A stretch of DNA of 64,000 nt. Source: Alkaliphilus hydrothermalis (GTDB lineage: Bacteria > Bacillota > Clostridia > Peptostreptococcales > Natronincolaceae). The notes under the pieces are model-generated. The model was not told the origin of the DNA. It made no database searches and worked only from the letters and a program-made list of their open reading frames with translations. The stretch spans positions 124,001 through 188,000 of the forward strand of contig NZ_JAFBEE010000003.1 in assembly GCF_016908555.1 (NCBI RefSeq). The letters run 5' to 3'. A program made the translations under genes and the position numbers. The stretch's first letter is position 1; every line of letters begins with the position of its first letter. Below, in pieces: positions 26,625 through 35,659 of the stretch.

Positions 26625-27507
26625 TCCCGATGGATTCTCCCATATACACCTTAGTCTCAATCCCCAAGCGAGAGTTTGTGATAATATCCTCATCCACTTT
26701 TACGATACCCTTCTTTATAAATAACACAGTTGTAGAGCCTCCGAACTTGAAATATCCCTTTTCCTGTCCCTTTTCCACTGGTTTTCCAGCCTTATAGGTC
26801 TGTATTATACTTCCTACACAGGTTGCCCCTACCTCTACTAGTGCCATCTTTCCAAAATGGTCTGACTCAAATTCTGTAATCTCCCTTTTATTTCTACAAT
26901 AGAGCTCCACCACCTGTCTCAGGGCATAGGGACTCACAGAGTAGTAATCCCCTTCAACCAGTCTTGATTTAGTTGGCACCCCAGAGTCGGGGAAGTGAAA
27001 ACGATGATAGTCGGCTGGAGCCAACCTAACAACGATACATGTGCCTCCTTGATATTCCTCTGCCAGTTCTTCATGTTGAAATAAATCCTTTAGTTGATAT
27101 TTTGAGCCTTTTATCTGCACGATCTCCTTAATATCTATATTCTCATAGGCTAAAACCTTCCCATCAGCTGGAGAAATTAATGTTTCTTCCCCTTGATGGA
27201 TTAGTCTAGCACCTTCCTTTAGCTTCCTAGCGAAAAATTCATTAAAATTTTTATAGTCCGTTACCTTATCCAGTTCTGCTTCCGATAGATCAATCCCCAG
27301 TTCTTCAATAAATCCTTGGATTCTTTTCCTGCTGAAGGGAGTATCCATGAACTTACCAAAAAGGGTTGTAAATAGCTTCTTCTTCATGAAAGTCTCTAGT
27401 AACATCCGCCCTGGTTTAGTTTCATAGGTCCATCTTAAAGCTCTCCCCCCTGAGACAACTTCCAGTTTTTTTTCTCCAGTGTTTCGATCAATGTAATTTA
27501 TTGTCAT
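26614..27507 (-). CDS. psd: phosphatidylserine decarboxylase
   Basis: 297 residues, of the Clostridium-type Psd. The autocleavage site is FGGST (about residue 255), where the Ser becomes the pyruvoyl group; ISPADGKVLAYENI, RLAPADYHRFHFPDSG and VEVGATCVGSI are family blocks. It decarboxylates phosphatidylserine to phosphatidylethanolamine at the membrane. The last codons (GKSC and stop) lie inside the terminal repeat of a dispersed hairpin element, so the natural C-terminus may have been altered by the insertion. No pssA is seen nearby. Confidence 0.94.
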   Translation of the reverse strand: MTINYIDRNTGEKKLEVVSGGRALRWTYETKPGRMLLETFMKKKLFTTLFGKFMDTPFSRKRIQGFIEELGIDLSEAELDKVTDYKNFNEFFARKLKEGARLIHQGEETLISPADGKVLAYENIDIKEIVQIKGSKYQLKDLFQHEELAEEYQGGTCIVVRLAPADYHRFHFPDSGVPTKSRLVEGDYYSVSPYALRQVVELYCRNKREITEFESDHFGKMALVEVGATCVGSIIQTYKAGKPVEKGQEKGYFKFGGSTTVLFIKKGIVKVDEDIITNSRLGIETKVYMGESIGKSC

Positions 27508-27657
27508 CCCGTTACCACCTTTTATCTATTGTCTATTGTATAATGAATAGTTGCTTACATAGGCCAATCTTTAAATTCTTTTATTTCAGCTATATTATAC
27601 TACATGTTATTTCTAGAAAGAACCCTATTATTACGTTGAAAGTAAAAACTAAAGCTA

Positions 27658-27831
27658 TTATTTGCATTTCTCATTTTTAAGCAAAAGGAATAATACGGCA
27701 ATGGTACCTACCGTAATAGAAAATTCTCCGTATCTTAGACCTATTATCAGTAACCCTACGACTCCTAGAATTATCGAAAAGTATAATATTTTTTCTGGTA
27801 TGAATCTACTAATCAGCTCTAGTAATTTCAT
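27658..27831 (-). CDS. small two-helix membrane protein (57 residues)
   Basis: A short gene with a strong ribosome site (AAAAGGAGACTGAA before the ATG at 27831). The protein starts MKLLELISRFIPEKILYF, then shows two hydrophobic helices (about 17-34 and 37-51) and ends LLLKNEKCK. It is probably a small integral membrane protein. It lies 88 bp downstream of the 119-residue membrane protein on the same strand and may share its transcript. Family not recognised. Confidence 0.6.
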   Translation of the reverse strand: MKLLELISRFIPEKILYFSIILGVVGLLIIGLRYGEFSITVGTIAVLFLLLKNEKCK

Positions 27832-27919
27832 TTCAGTCTCCTTTTTTTAAGTTAATTCGACCTGTATAACACTATTACCAATGCAGCTAATACTAATTAG
27901 CTATGGCTGTATTATTTAT

Positions 27920-28279
27920 TTAGTACAACAGAGTACTAATTAAGATAAGCACTGCCCCAACACTTCCAACATAGATAAAAAATTTCCAGCTATTCCAAAC
28001 TTCATTAAGATCATCTACTCCGTTTTGTGCAGATGTCGTTATACCTGCAGTTCTACTATATCTAAAGGCAAAGTCTCCTCTAATATTATGGCTACCCATA
28101 AAGGAAAGAGCTCCAATGCCCATAAAAATTATGCCTGCTACAAAGAAAGCCACGCTATACTCAAAATTCCAATAATTACAGATCCCCAAGGTTATTAATG
28201 AAGCTACTATTACAATAGATGCCACAATTAATAAAAACTTGAGAATTGCCTTTCCAAAATCTTTTAAATTATCAACCAT
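27920..28279 (-). CDS. hypothetical membrane protein
   Basis: 119 residues with three hydrophobic segments (about 14-35, 40-62, 98-117) separated by a polar loop containing GSHNIRGDFAFRYSRTAG and DDLNEVWNSWKF. No family recognised. Start ATG follows AAAAGGGGG. It precedes the 57-residue membrane protein in the same direction, and the two may work together, but there is no direct evidence. Confidence 0.65.
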   Translation of the reverse strand: MVDNLKDFGKAILKFLLIVASIVIVASLITLGICNYWNFEYSVAFFVAGIIFMGIGALSFMGSHNIRGDFAFRYSRTAGITTSAQNGVDDLNEVWNSWKFFIYVGSVGAVLILISTLLY

Positions 28280-28556
28280 AAAACAATGCCCCCTTTTAAG
28301 TTATTTAGATGTTTTAAATCGTCTGATATTAGAACATCTCTCCAAGGAATAATGTTACAATAGATATGCTAAGTACATATTTAATGCTTAATTCAATACT
28401 CACTTGAATAATACCTTTCTAAATTTTTAAATTTTCACATAAATTATTCCAGTAAAATATTTACTAATTTTATGCCCATTTTTACATGTATCATACTCTT
28501 ATTATGTTTGTAAAATAATATGTTCTCTTGAGTATAAATATCACTGTAAAGAATAA

Positions 28557-28618
28557 GAACAAGGTCTTCCTTCAGTCTTTTATATTCATTTAATGTAGAA
28601 TTTTCCTATTCGTTATAA
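28557..28618. repeat. second repeat family, copy 2
   Basis: GAACAAGGTCTTCCTT plus the 43-bp block 28576-28618, 41 of 43 identical to 24391-24433. The rest of the 28280-28708 gap holds no gene that I can support, only A/T-rich DNA and the iadA terminator. Confidence 0.7.
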
Positions 28619-28623
28619 AAATA

Positions 28624-28654
28624 AGCCATGCAATTTCATGGGAATTACATGGCT
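28624..28654 (-). terminator. intrinsic terminator of iadA
   Basis: AGCCATG / CATGGCT arms with inner AATT pairing; on the minus strand TTATTTTTAT follows. It is 54 bp after the iadA stop. Confidence 0.75.
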
Positions 28655-28708
28655 AAATTATTTATTCATTTATAGTATTTTATGTTTTGCCCCTGAATAG
28701 GGAACCCG

Positions 28709-29875
28709 CTACTCAAAAGTCCCCTTAACAACCGCCACTCCCTTTTCCACCAAAACCCTACCCATACCAACAACGGTATCAATCTCTAGAGTATCAGCAT
28801 CCAACACAACCAAATCTGCATCCAATCCCTTTAATAGACTTCCTTTTCTCCTCAACTTTAAAATCCTAGCAGGGTTCTGGGTAATTACCTTCAGGGCAGT
28901 CTCTAAAGGTACTCCTTCATCTATGACAGCATCCTTCACCTCTCGATACAAGGACTTTGCTAACCCAATCCCTAGCCCTATAAATTCCTTCTTATGGTTG
29001 AAAATGGGCAAGCTTCCTTGGGCATCGGAGCTAAAGCCAATATAGTCAATATCGACTCCTTGATCTAGTAAATACTTCAACCCTGCACTGGCCTTTACCT
29101 CATCTTCCTCTAGATGGTCTGGGTCAGAGCTGGTGGTTAAGTCTAAATAGCCCCCTAATTTACCAAATTCAACAGATGCCTCCGTTAGCTTTTTGCTACG
29201 GTTTACGTGGGTGGGCATGTATTGGGTGATGGGTATTTCCGTGGTCTTGATGATTTCCAATAAAGGTTCTAGCTGAGTATCTCCATCCCCTAAATGGATA
29301 TTCACCACACCAGCCTTCCCCGATAGGATTCCTCCAACCCTCGCATCAGCCGACAGTCGTTTCAATTCATCCATACTTGGTTGGGAAGATCTGTGGTCGG
29401 ATATGGCGATTTCCCCTACTCCAATTACCTTGTCAATCAAAATCAAATCTTCCTTAGGGCTTTCAAATAGGGTCCTAACAGGAACATCATAGGAGCCAGT
29501 ATAGCAGTAGGCAGTAATTCCCTCTTCTTCTAGAGCCCTTGTCTTTGCCACTAAAGAGGTCATTGTTCTTGTCACTCCATCGGTCCCTATACATCCAACT
29601 ACAGTTGTAATGCCTCCTAAGGTTAAATCCGTCAGTTGTATTTCTGGGGTTCTAGTCCTGTAGCCTCCTTCACCCCCACCCCCTAAAACATGGACATGGG
29701 AATCAATAAATCCTGGTACCACCAATTTCCCCTTTGCATCAATTACTTCTATATCAAATCCTGTAGGAAGGGATATTTCATCCGAAATCATTTCAATTTG
29801 TCCCCCAGCTATTAATATATCTTTTTTTCCAATTTTCTCTGGTGTATAAACTATTCCGTCCTTTATTAATAACAT
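28709..29875 (-). CDS. iadA: isoaspartyl dipeptidase (beta-aspartyl peptidase)
   Basis: 388 residues, the size of E. coli IadA. Amidohydrolase metal site GFIDSHVHVLGGGGEGG (about 56-72) is characteristic, with PEIQLTDLTLGG; EIAISDHRSSQPS supplies further ligands; VNIHLGDG and DYIGFSSDAQGS complete the site. It removes iso-Asp from the N-terminus of damaged-protein dipeptides. The upstream gene encodes a YfcC-type permease, so the pair probably imports and splits iso-Asp or similar peptides under sigma-54 control. Confidence 0.93.
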   Translation of the reverse strand: MLLIKDGIVYTPEKIGKKDILIAGGQIEMISDEISLPTGFDIEVIDAKGKLVVPGFIDSHVHVLGGGGEGGYRTRTPEIQLTDLTLGGITTVVGCIGTDGVTRTMTSLVAKTRALEEEGITAYCYTGSYDVPVRTLFESPKEDLILIDKVIGVGEIAISDHRSSQPSMDELKRLSADARVGGILSGKAGVVNIHLGDGDTQLEPLLEIIKTTEIPITQYMPTHVNRSKKLTEASVEFGKLGGYLDLTTSSDPDHLEEDEVKASAGLKYLLDQGVDIDYIGFSSDAQGSLPIFNHKKEFIGLGIGLAKSLYREVKDAVIDEGVPLETALKVITQNPARILKLRRKGSLLKGLDADLVVLDADTLEIDTVVGMGRVLVEKGVAVVKGTFE

Positions 29876-29911
29876 ATCCTTTTAACGCCTCCTCTTTTGA
29901 AGTTGTAAGGA

Positions 29912-29943
29912 TAGACCGTAGACTATTCCATAGCCTACGGTCT
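29912..29943 (-). promoter_or_regulatory. intercistronic hairpin between yfcC-like gene and iadA
   Basis: Perfect 10-bp arms TAGACCGTAG / CTACGGTCTA with a 12-nt loop and no T-run. It may be an RNA stability or processing element that sets the ratio of permease to peptidase. Confidence 0.5.
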
Positions 29944-29978
29944 AATTTAATCATATTATGAATTTAATATATTTTATC

Positions 29979-31397
29979 CTAGAATGGTCCTAAGTGCATT
30001 AATACTGCTGGTGTTAGCAATAGACAACCAATGATTAAGAAAATAACTTGAAGTTTAATCATCCATTTAGCCCATTGATCCCATGAGATTTTCGCCATTC
30101 CTAAAGCTCCCATCAATACTCCAGAAGTAGGAATAATCATGTTTGTAAATCCATCACCAAATTGGAATGCCAATACAGTTGTTTGTCTTGTAATACCAAC
30201 TAATTCTCCCAATGGAGCCATGATCGGCATTGTTAAAGCCGCCTGACCACTTCCAGATGGAACAAAGAAGTTGATGATTGATTGGATGAAGAACATTAAG
30301 TAAGCGGAGATTACGCTTGGAACATTTCCGATTACACCTGCAACACTATTTAAGATGGTATCGATAATTCTACCTTCAGTAGCTAAAATGAGAGTTCCCT
30401 TTGCAAGACCTACAATAAGAGCAGCCCCTACTAAGTCCTTTGCCCCTTCGATAAACGAATCAGCAATTTCTCCAGCCTTTAATCCACCAACAATACCCGA
30501 TAAGATCCCAATAGCCACAAAGATGGCAGCGATTTCACTAATCCACCATTGCTTAATAATTACTCCAGCTACAAGAGTTGCAATACCAGCAAAGAATACT
30601 AATAATACTAAACCATGTCTTGTTGTAAACTTGCTATTCATGGCTTCATCAGTATTAATTTCTTTTCTTCTCTTTTGGTCATGCTGAAAAGTAATACTTA
30701 GTTCTGGATTTTTCTTAACTTTCGTCGCATAATACATTACATAGGCAACACCAATTAGGGTAGTGAATGCCCATACAAATAGACGATATCCCATACCAGA
30801 AAAAGTAGGTAATTCTGCTATTCCTTGAGCGATTCCCACTGTAAAAGGATTTAAAAATGCCGCTGCAAATCCAATATGGGCAGCCACATAACACATGGCA
30901 ATACCAGTGATGGTATCATAGCCCAGTGCTAGGGCAAGGGGTACAAAGATCGCCACAAAGGGAATGATCTCCTCTGACATTCCAAATACCGCTCCTCCTA
31001 ATGAGAATAAAATCATCACTACTGGAATAATTAGTACTTCGTAACCCTTTAATCTCTTAGTAATTTTGATGATTCCCGTATCAATCGCCTTAGTCTTCTG
31101 AACAACTGCAAAGGCACCCCCAACGATTAAGATAAATCCAATTATACTGGCACTATCTTTGATCCCCTCTAATGGAGCCTGTAGTACCTTAGTGATACCC
31201 TGCGGATTGCTGTCTACTGTATGATAAGAATCTTGAACAACTACTGTTCTACCGCTGGCATTTTCTGCCCGATCATATTCCCCTGCAGGAATTATGTAGG
31301 TCGCTAGAGCAACCAATACTAAAATTGAAAAAATAATTACATAGGTATGGGGCACTTTAAAAGCGCTTTTCTTCTTCCCACTCGTTTTTACAGCCAT
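29979..31397 (-). CDS. yfcC: YfcC family integral membrane transporter
   Basis: 472 residues with about 11-12 hydrophobic helices. Family-typical stretches: KVPHTYVIIFSILVLVALAT at the N-terminus followed by IIPAGEY, GGAVFGMSEE, MCYVAAHIGFAAAFLNPF, and FVPSGSGQAALTMPIMAP near the C-terminal third. YfcC proteins belong to the C4-dicarboxylate/arginine-ornithine carrier-like group; some are linked to peptidases. It precedes iadA in an operon with a sigma-54 promoter directly upstream, so a dipeptide or amino-acid substrate is likely (inference). Confidence 0.9.
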   Translation of the reverse strand: MAVKTSGKKKSAFKVPHTYVIIFSILVLVALATYIIPAGEYDRAENASGRTVVVQDSYHTVDSNPQGITKVLQAPLEGIKDSASIIGFILIVGGAFAVVQKTKAIDTGIIKITKRLKGYEVLIIPVVMILFSLGGAVFGMSEEIIPFVAIFVPLALALGYDTITGIAMCYVAAHIGFAAAFLNPFTVGIAQGIAELPTFSGMGYRLFVWAFTTLIGVAYVMYYATKVKKNPELSITFQHDQKRRKEINTDEAMNSKFTTRHGLVLLVFFAGIATLVAGVIIKQWWISEIAAIFVAIGILSGIVGGLKAGEIADSFIEGAKDLVGAALIVGLAKGTLILATEGRIIDTILNSVAGVIGNVPSVISAYLMFFIQSIINFFVPSGSGQAALTMPIMAPLGELVGITRQTTVLAFQFGDGFTNMIIPTSGVLMGALGMAKISWDQWAKWMIKLQVIFLIIGCLLLTPAVLMHLGPF

Positions 31398-31434
31398 TAA
31401 TCCTCATCCCCCTTCAATATTTGATTTGTTAATA

Positions 31435-31452
31435 TTGCAAATATTATGCCAA
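31435..31452 (-). promoter_or_regulatory. sigma-54 promoter (-24/-12) for yfcC-iadA
   Basis: Reading the minus strand, TTGGCATAATATTTGCAA has GG, exactly 10 nt, then GC, matching TGGCAC-N5-TTGCA closely. It lies about 40 bp before the ATG of the permease. The activator gene is immediately upstream. Confidence 0.88.
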
Positions 31453-31477
31453 TTTAGGACGAGATCGTAAAAATTGA

Positions 31478-31499
31478 GGTGGACAATAGTATTACCACC
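31478..31499. promoter_or_regulatory. candidate activator-binding site upstream of the sigma-54 promoter
   Basis: GGTGG and CCACC form the outer arms of a 22-bp imperfect palindrome about 26 bp upstream of the -24 element. The position fits an enhancer site, though it is nearer than the usual 80-150 bp. Confidence 0.35.
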
Positions 31500-31634
31500 A
31501 TTTTTCTATATAAATTAAAATGTAAGTGGTTTATTTTACTATTTTTTTGGACAAGCCTCCAATGAAATAGAGGTTTTAATAGGTTATTATTTACAACCAA
31601 GAACAGCCTATTTATTTTACATTATTATACTTCA

Positions 31635-33698
31635 TTATCCTAAGCTAATTATTTTAGTGAGAATCTCTTTACCCCTCAAGGTAATCTTAGAACCTCTACG
31701 TCCTTTACCCTTGTTGATATAACCCAATTCTTCTAGAATATCTAGTCTATACCTTACCTTCTGCTCTGTTAATGGAAACCCCTCATCCTTCAATATACTG
31801 ACTAATCTTCCCCGTCCAATATTATCACCACTACCTCCTGCATCCTCGATTTTTTCCATAATCTTAAGAAACTCTCTAATGTCTCCATAGTTTTCTAGTT
31901 TAGTAATATCTTCATCAACATTAAGATTTATGTTGTTGTGGGGTTTGGCTTTTTGGAAAAAGTGTTTATCAGGAAGGTCCTTCAATTGAATCAAATTGTC
32001 ATCACATACTGCCACCATATAGTTTATAATATTTCTTAGTTCCCTAACATTGCCATACCAATTGTATTCCGTCAGTTGTTGAACAACCTCCTGCTGTATT
32101 TTGATTTTCCCCTTCCCCTCTTGCTTTAAGAAATAGGATAAGAGTAGCTGTAGGTCTTCCTTTCTGGTTCTTAATGGTGGTAGATGTAGGTACAAACTTT
32201 TTAAACGATGGTATAGATCCTCTCGAAATTCCCCCGTCTCGATCATCTCCAATAGGTTCTTGTTGGTGGCGGCGATAATCCGAACATCTATAGGGATATT
32301 TCGACTCCCTCCAACCCTCATCAGTTCCTTCTCCTGTAATACCCTCAAAAGTCGAGTTTGGATTTTATGGGATATATCCCCGATTTCATCTAGGAATATG
32401 GTTCCTCCGTTGGCCTGTTCGAAGAGCCCAATTTTCCCACCTTTCTTGGCCCCAGTAAAGGCCCCTTCTTCATAACCAAAGAGTTCACTTTCCACTAATT
32501 CCTCCGATAATGCACTGAAATTCACCCCTAAAAAAGGACCTTCTTTTCGCTTAGAGGAATTGTGTATTGCACTGGCAAATAGCTCTTTACCAGTACCGCT
32601 TTCTCCTTCAATCAAGATCGTATAGTCTACAGGAGCCAGTTTTTTTGCAATTGCCTTTGCCTCCTGAATCCGTTTACTTTCTCCAATAATATTATTAAAA
32701 TGATATTTTGCCACATAACCCTTGTTGATGAGTTCCCGCTTCAATTTCCGCTCAATTTCCAAAGTCTCATGGGGATTTTTGAAGGTAACTACCAATAGAT
32801 TAGACTCATCCATCCAAAACCTTTCCACAACAAAATCCTGTTGTCTAAAGCTCAATATTCTGCTTCTATTTTGGCATTCACCAAAGATAAAATCCTGTAA
32901 AGCTTGGTCTTGTAGATAATAGCGGATATTTTGTTGTAAAACCCTCTTTTTAGGGATTTTCAATAGGGTTTCCATGTTATCATTCATTAACTGGATGGTT
33001 CCCTTTTCGTCAGCAACAATGATGGCATCGTTCATATTATTAATAACCATCATCAATTGCTGATTTAGGGCTGTTTTTTCACTACTATATTGGGCTAATT
33101 TTTTAGCCATTTGAATAATTTTCTTAATGTATTTCTCTGATAGAGCATCTGCCCGTTCGTCTAGAATATTTAATTTTCTAAAAATTTCCATAATAGAGGT
33201 CATATCAATGAGCCTCGGGCCAATGTCGATTACTTCTTTGATATGAGTAGGGACTAAATGGGCCTCCCCTGGGGTGATGGCTATGGTACATTCTAAATTC
33301 ACTTCTCCACCTGGATAATAGGGATAATAGTTTAAATGATCAATCCCTAGTCTCTTTAAATATTCAATGGTTTCAATTGTTGTTTCTTGAACATCATTCA
33401 CCAATAGTACATTTTTCCCCTTAGGTAGCACTAGAATTTTATCAATAAAATCGTAGTTAATCATCCTACGGGCAATGACAAGGGGGATGGATTCATCCAA
33501 AACATGAACTACCTCATCCATTAGAAGTTGAGTAGATAAAACGATCAAATCCCCCGAAACCATAGACGGTAATCCTTCATCCGAAGCATAGCTCTCCACA
33601 ACCCCCAGAGGATATATGAATTGTTGAATTTGTTTGTGAAGAGATATCCGTGTATCCTCCGTACCTGTAATTAAAATGACTTTTTTTGTTTCCTCCAT
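31635..33698 (-). CDS. sigma-54-dependent transcriptional activator (PAS, AAA+, winged helix)
   Basis: 687 residues from the ATG at 33698, 8 nt after AGGAGG. The N-terminal sensory region (about 1-200) resembles PrpR/receiver-like folds. A PAS domain (about 218-330: NNMNDAIIVADEKGTIQLMN) follows. The AAA+ domain has Walker A GESGTGKEL, the sigma-54 contact loop GAFTGA and Walker B FLDEIGDIS. The C-terminus ends in a winged-helix-like domain (QKVRYRLDILEELGYINKG) rather than the usual Fis-type helix-turn-helix. It most likely activates the yfcC-iadA promoter 190 bp downstream in response to a peptide or amino-acid signal. Confidence 0.92.
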   Translation of the reverse strand: MEETKKVILITGTEDTRISLHKQIQQFIYPLGVVESYASDEGLPSMVSGDLIVLSTQLLMDEVVHVLDESIPLVIARRMINYDFIDKILVLPKGKNVLLVNDVQETTIETIEYLKRLGIDHLNYYPYYPGGEVNLECTIAITPGEAHLVPTHIKEVIDIGPRLIDMTSIMEIFRKLNILDERADALSEKYIKKIIQMAKKLAQYSSEKTALNQQLMMVINNMNDAIIVADEKGTIQLMNDNMETLLKIPKKRVLQQNIRYYLQDQALQDFIFGECQNRSRILSFRQQDFVVERFWMDESNLLVVTFKNPHETLEIERKLKRELINKGYVAKYHFNNIIGESKRIQEAKAIAKKLAPVDYTILIEGESGTGKELFASAIHNSSKRKEGPFLGVNFSALSEELVESELFGYEEGAFTGAKKGGKIGLFEQANGGTIFLDEIGDISHKIQTRLLRVLQEKELMRVGGSRNIPIDVRIIAATNKNLLEMIETGEFREDLYHRLKSLYLHLPPLRTRKEDLQLLLSYFLKQEGKGKIKIQQEVVQQLTEYNWYGNVRELRNIINYMVAVCDDNLIQLKDLPDKHFFQKAKPHNNINLNVDEDITKLENYGDIREFLKIMEKIEDAGGSGDNIGRGRLVSILKDEGFPLTEQKVRYRLDILEELGYINKGKGRRGSKITLRGKEILTKIISLG

Positions 33699-33775
33699 CA
33701 CCAACACCTCCTATAAATAGAGTTCGATAGAGGGCCTTGATATTCCTTCCTCCCCTCCTGTCCCTTCCTATAGGA

Positions 33776-34540
33776 TTATTCCAGTTCTCTCGTTTTTAGT
33801 CGATGAATCGCCATCCCATTCAGTAAGACAATGTACCCTGACAATACCAACAGAGGCATAAAAACCGATGAATCTAAGTTACTTACTTTAGTGGCTGCCT
33901 CAATAAAGTAGTAGGGTAATACCTTGCTTAATGCATTTATTTTATTTAATAAGGGCATTGCCAGTAGGACCAACATTGTGATGGTGGCAACAACACCAGA
34001 TTTTTTCACATAGCTACCGATACAGATTAAAAGATGAATAATAAAAATGAAGTAGCAGGTCAAATGAAAAGCACTACTCAATGTCTGCTGCAGGGTAACC
34101 ACCCCGTCTTCAAACAGCATGGCTACATAATAGTAGTTAATCGTCATGGCAATCGGAATCAAGATTGATACCAATATACTATAGTGTACACCCTTACTTA
34201 ATATCACTCCTGTAAAGGATAATTCTTTTGATGTTGGCATTACAAACAAATGATTTTTAACTTCTTCTGCAACGATCCCCATCAGACTAAGGACCACAAC
34301 CAAAGTTCCTAATTGTAGTATATTACCCATGTAATTCTGCAAAGCACTGGTTTGAGTTACCTTCATAAGTTGGCTATAGTCAATCCCATCCCCTTGTGAT
34401 TCCAAAATTGAAGGTAGCATCTTAAGCATCATTGGTGTAAATATTGCAAACCCAATAAATACAGAGGCTATAATGATATATCGATAGGTCCTCATTCCCT
34501 CTAAGATTTCCTTTTTAAAATAAGCTTTAAAGCTATGCAT
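33776..34540 (-). CDS. yxlG: ABC-2 type permease (YxlG-like)
   Basis: 254 residues with six predicted helices (about 19-40, 72-92, 110-130, 150-172, 180-200, 222-245). The N-terminal KAYFKKEILEGMRTYRY and the LVVVLSLMGIVAEEVKNHLF region fit ABC-2 permeases. It overlaps its ATPase gene by 8 bp and is the last gene of an operon laid out like B. subtilis sigY-yxlCDEFG. The ABC pair there has been linked to antimicrobial peptide functions and to control of sigma-Y; the substrate here is unknown. Confidence 0.82.
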   Translation of the reverse strand: MHSFKAYFKKEILEGMRTYRYIIIASVFIGFAIFTPMMLKMLPSILESQGDGIDYSQLMKVTQTSALQNYMGNILQLGTLVVVLSLMGIVAEEVKNHLFVMPTSKELSFTGVILSKGVHYSILVSILIPIAMTINYYYVAMLFEDGVVTLQQTLSSAFHLTCYFIFIIHLLICIGSYVKKSGVVATITMLVLLAMPLLNKINALSKVLPYYFIEAATKVSNLDSSVFMPLLVLSGYIVLLNGMAIHRLKTRELE

Positions 34541-35417
34541 TTTCCTTCACCGCCCTCATATAAATGTCCTCCAGACTGCTTTTCCTAACTTGATAGGAGG
34601 TAACCGGCTGATTATTTTCTGCCAATATTCTTAATAACTCTGTCTTAGCAACTATTGGATTGCTAATGCCTACACTCATAACAGTTCCTTTAACCTGAAT
34701 ATCCTCCACCCATGCTTCAGCCAGTAGTCTCTTTGGTAAGGCTCCAATGGGGTTTTCAAACTCAATATCGTAGATTGGTAGGAGATATTCTCCTTTGATT
34801 TCTTCAAGACTACCCTCTAAAACCATTGACCCTTTATTCAAAATACCTATTCGATCAGCAATCCGCTCAAGATCGCTTAAAATATGACTGGATAGGAAAA
34901 CAGTCCCCCCCTCATTCTTGAATTGTTGAATCAAGTCCAGCATTTCTTTTCTTCCCTCTGGATCTAGGGCTGAAGCTGGTTCATCCAACAGTAATATTTG
35001 AGGTTTATTAAATAGGGCCACCGCAAAACCTAGCCTTTGTCTCATCCCCCTAGAATAGCCACCTACTTTTCTCTTTGCATCCTTTTTTAACCCCACCAGT
35101 TCCAATAATTCTGCTGAACGGGTAGCAATGTTGGATTTACTAAAACCACTGATTTCTCCAATTAATTTTAAATATTCTGCTCCTGTCATATAGGTATAGA
35201 ACTTTGGATCCTCTGGTAAATAGCCTATACTTCCATTTACCGATACATTTCCCTTCGTTGGTTTGATCAGGTTCGTTAATATATTAATGGTGGTTGATTT
35301 TCCTGCACCATTATGACCTAAAAACCCATAGATCTCATTGTTTTTCACTTCAAAGTTCAGTCCCTTTAATACTTCATGTTTCCCATAGGACTTTACTAGT
35401 CCCTCTACCTTAATCAT
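34533..35417 (-). CDS. yxlF: ABC transporter ATP-binding protein (YxlF-like)
   Basis: 294 residues from the ATG at 35417, 6 nt after GGAGG and overlapping the upstream stop by 8 bp. Walker A GHNGAGKST, signature YSRGMRQRLGFA, Walker B ILLLDEPASALDPEG, switch FLSSHILSDLERI. The short insert IGYLPEDPKFYTYMTG is normal for drug-exporter ATPases. C-terminal regulatory tail about 205-294. Partner of the ABC-2 permease directly downstream. Confidence 0.9.
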   Translation of the reverse strand: MIKVEGLVKSYGKHEVLKGLNFEVKNNEIYGFLGHNGAGKSTTINILTNLIKPTKGNVSVNGSIGYLPEDPKFYTYMTGAEYLKLIGEISGFSKSNIATRSAELLELVGLKKDAKRKVGGYSRGMRQRLGFAVALFNKPQILLLDEPASALDPEGRKEMLDLIQQFKNEGGTVFLSSHILSDLERIADRIGILNKGSMVLEGSLEEIKGEYLLPIYDIEFENPIGALPKRLLAEAWVEDIQVKGTVMSVGISNPIVAKTELLRILAENNQPVTSYQVRKSSLEDIYMRAVKENA

Positions 35418-35619
35418 TGAACTCCCTCCTTCTGCCAAACAATAAGAAACTAATCGGTCCTACCACCTGAACCAATAAGATAAGACTCCAAATAACTTTT
35501 GATAGGTTTCTTACTCCCTTCTTCAAAATCAAATAAAAACAAAATAGCTTCAAACCTAATTCTAAAACAATAAAAGGCAAGACCAATTTTATAAATTCTA
35601 ATGTTGTTATATCACCCAT
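35410..35619 (-). CDS. yxlE: small PLDc_N-type membrane protein (YxlE-like)
   Basis: 69 residues from the ATG at 35619, chosen for its GGAGGTG site; the longer frame lacks one. Two hydrophobic helices (about 10-30, 38-60) ending in GPISFLLFGRRRE, the signature end of the PLDc_N domain. In B. subtilis YxlE (same place in the operon) acts with YxlC/YxlD to restrain sigma-Y. The dispersed hairpin element copy D separates it from the previous gene. Confidence 0.75.
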   Translation of the reverse strand: MGDITTLEFIKLVLPFIVLELGLKLFCFYLILKKGVRNLSKVIWSLILLVQVVGPISFLLFGRRREFND

Positions 35620-35659
35620 TTTTAAACACCTCCATTTATTTTTCATATCTATAACGAAG

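Noticed and set aside
26319..26797. Two open frames on the plus strand through the repeat array and psd
   Set aside because: They encode near-identical peptides because they are translations of the repeat, have no ribosome site, and run antisense into psd.
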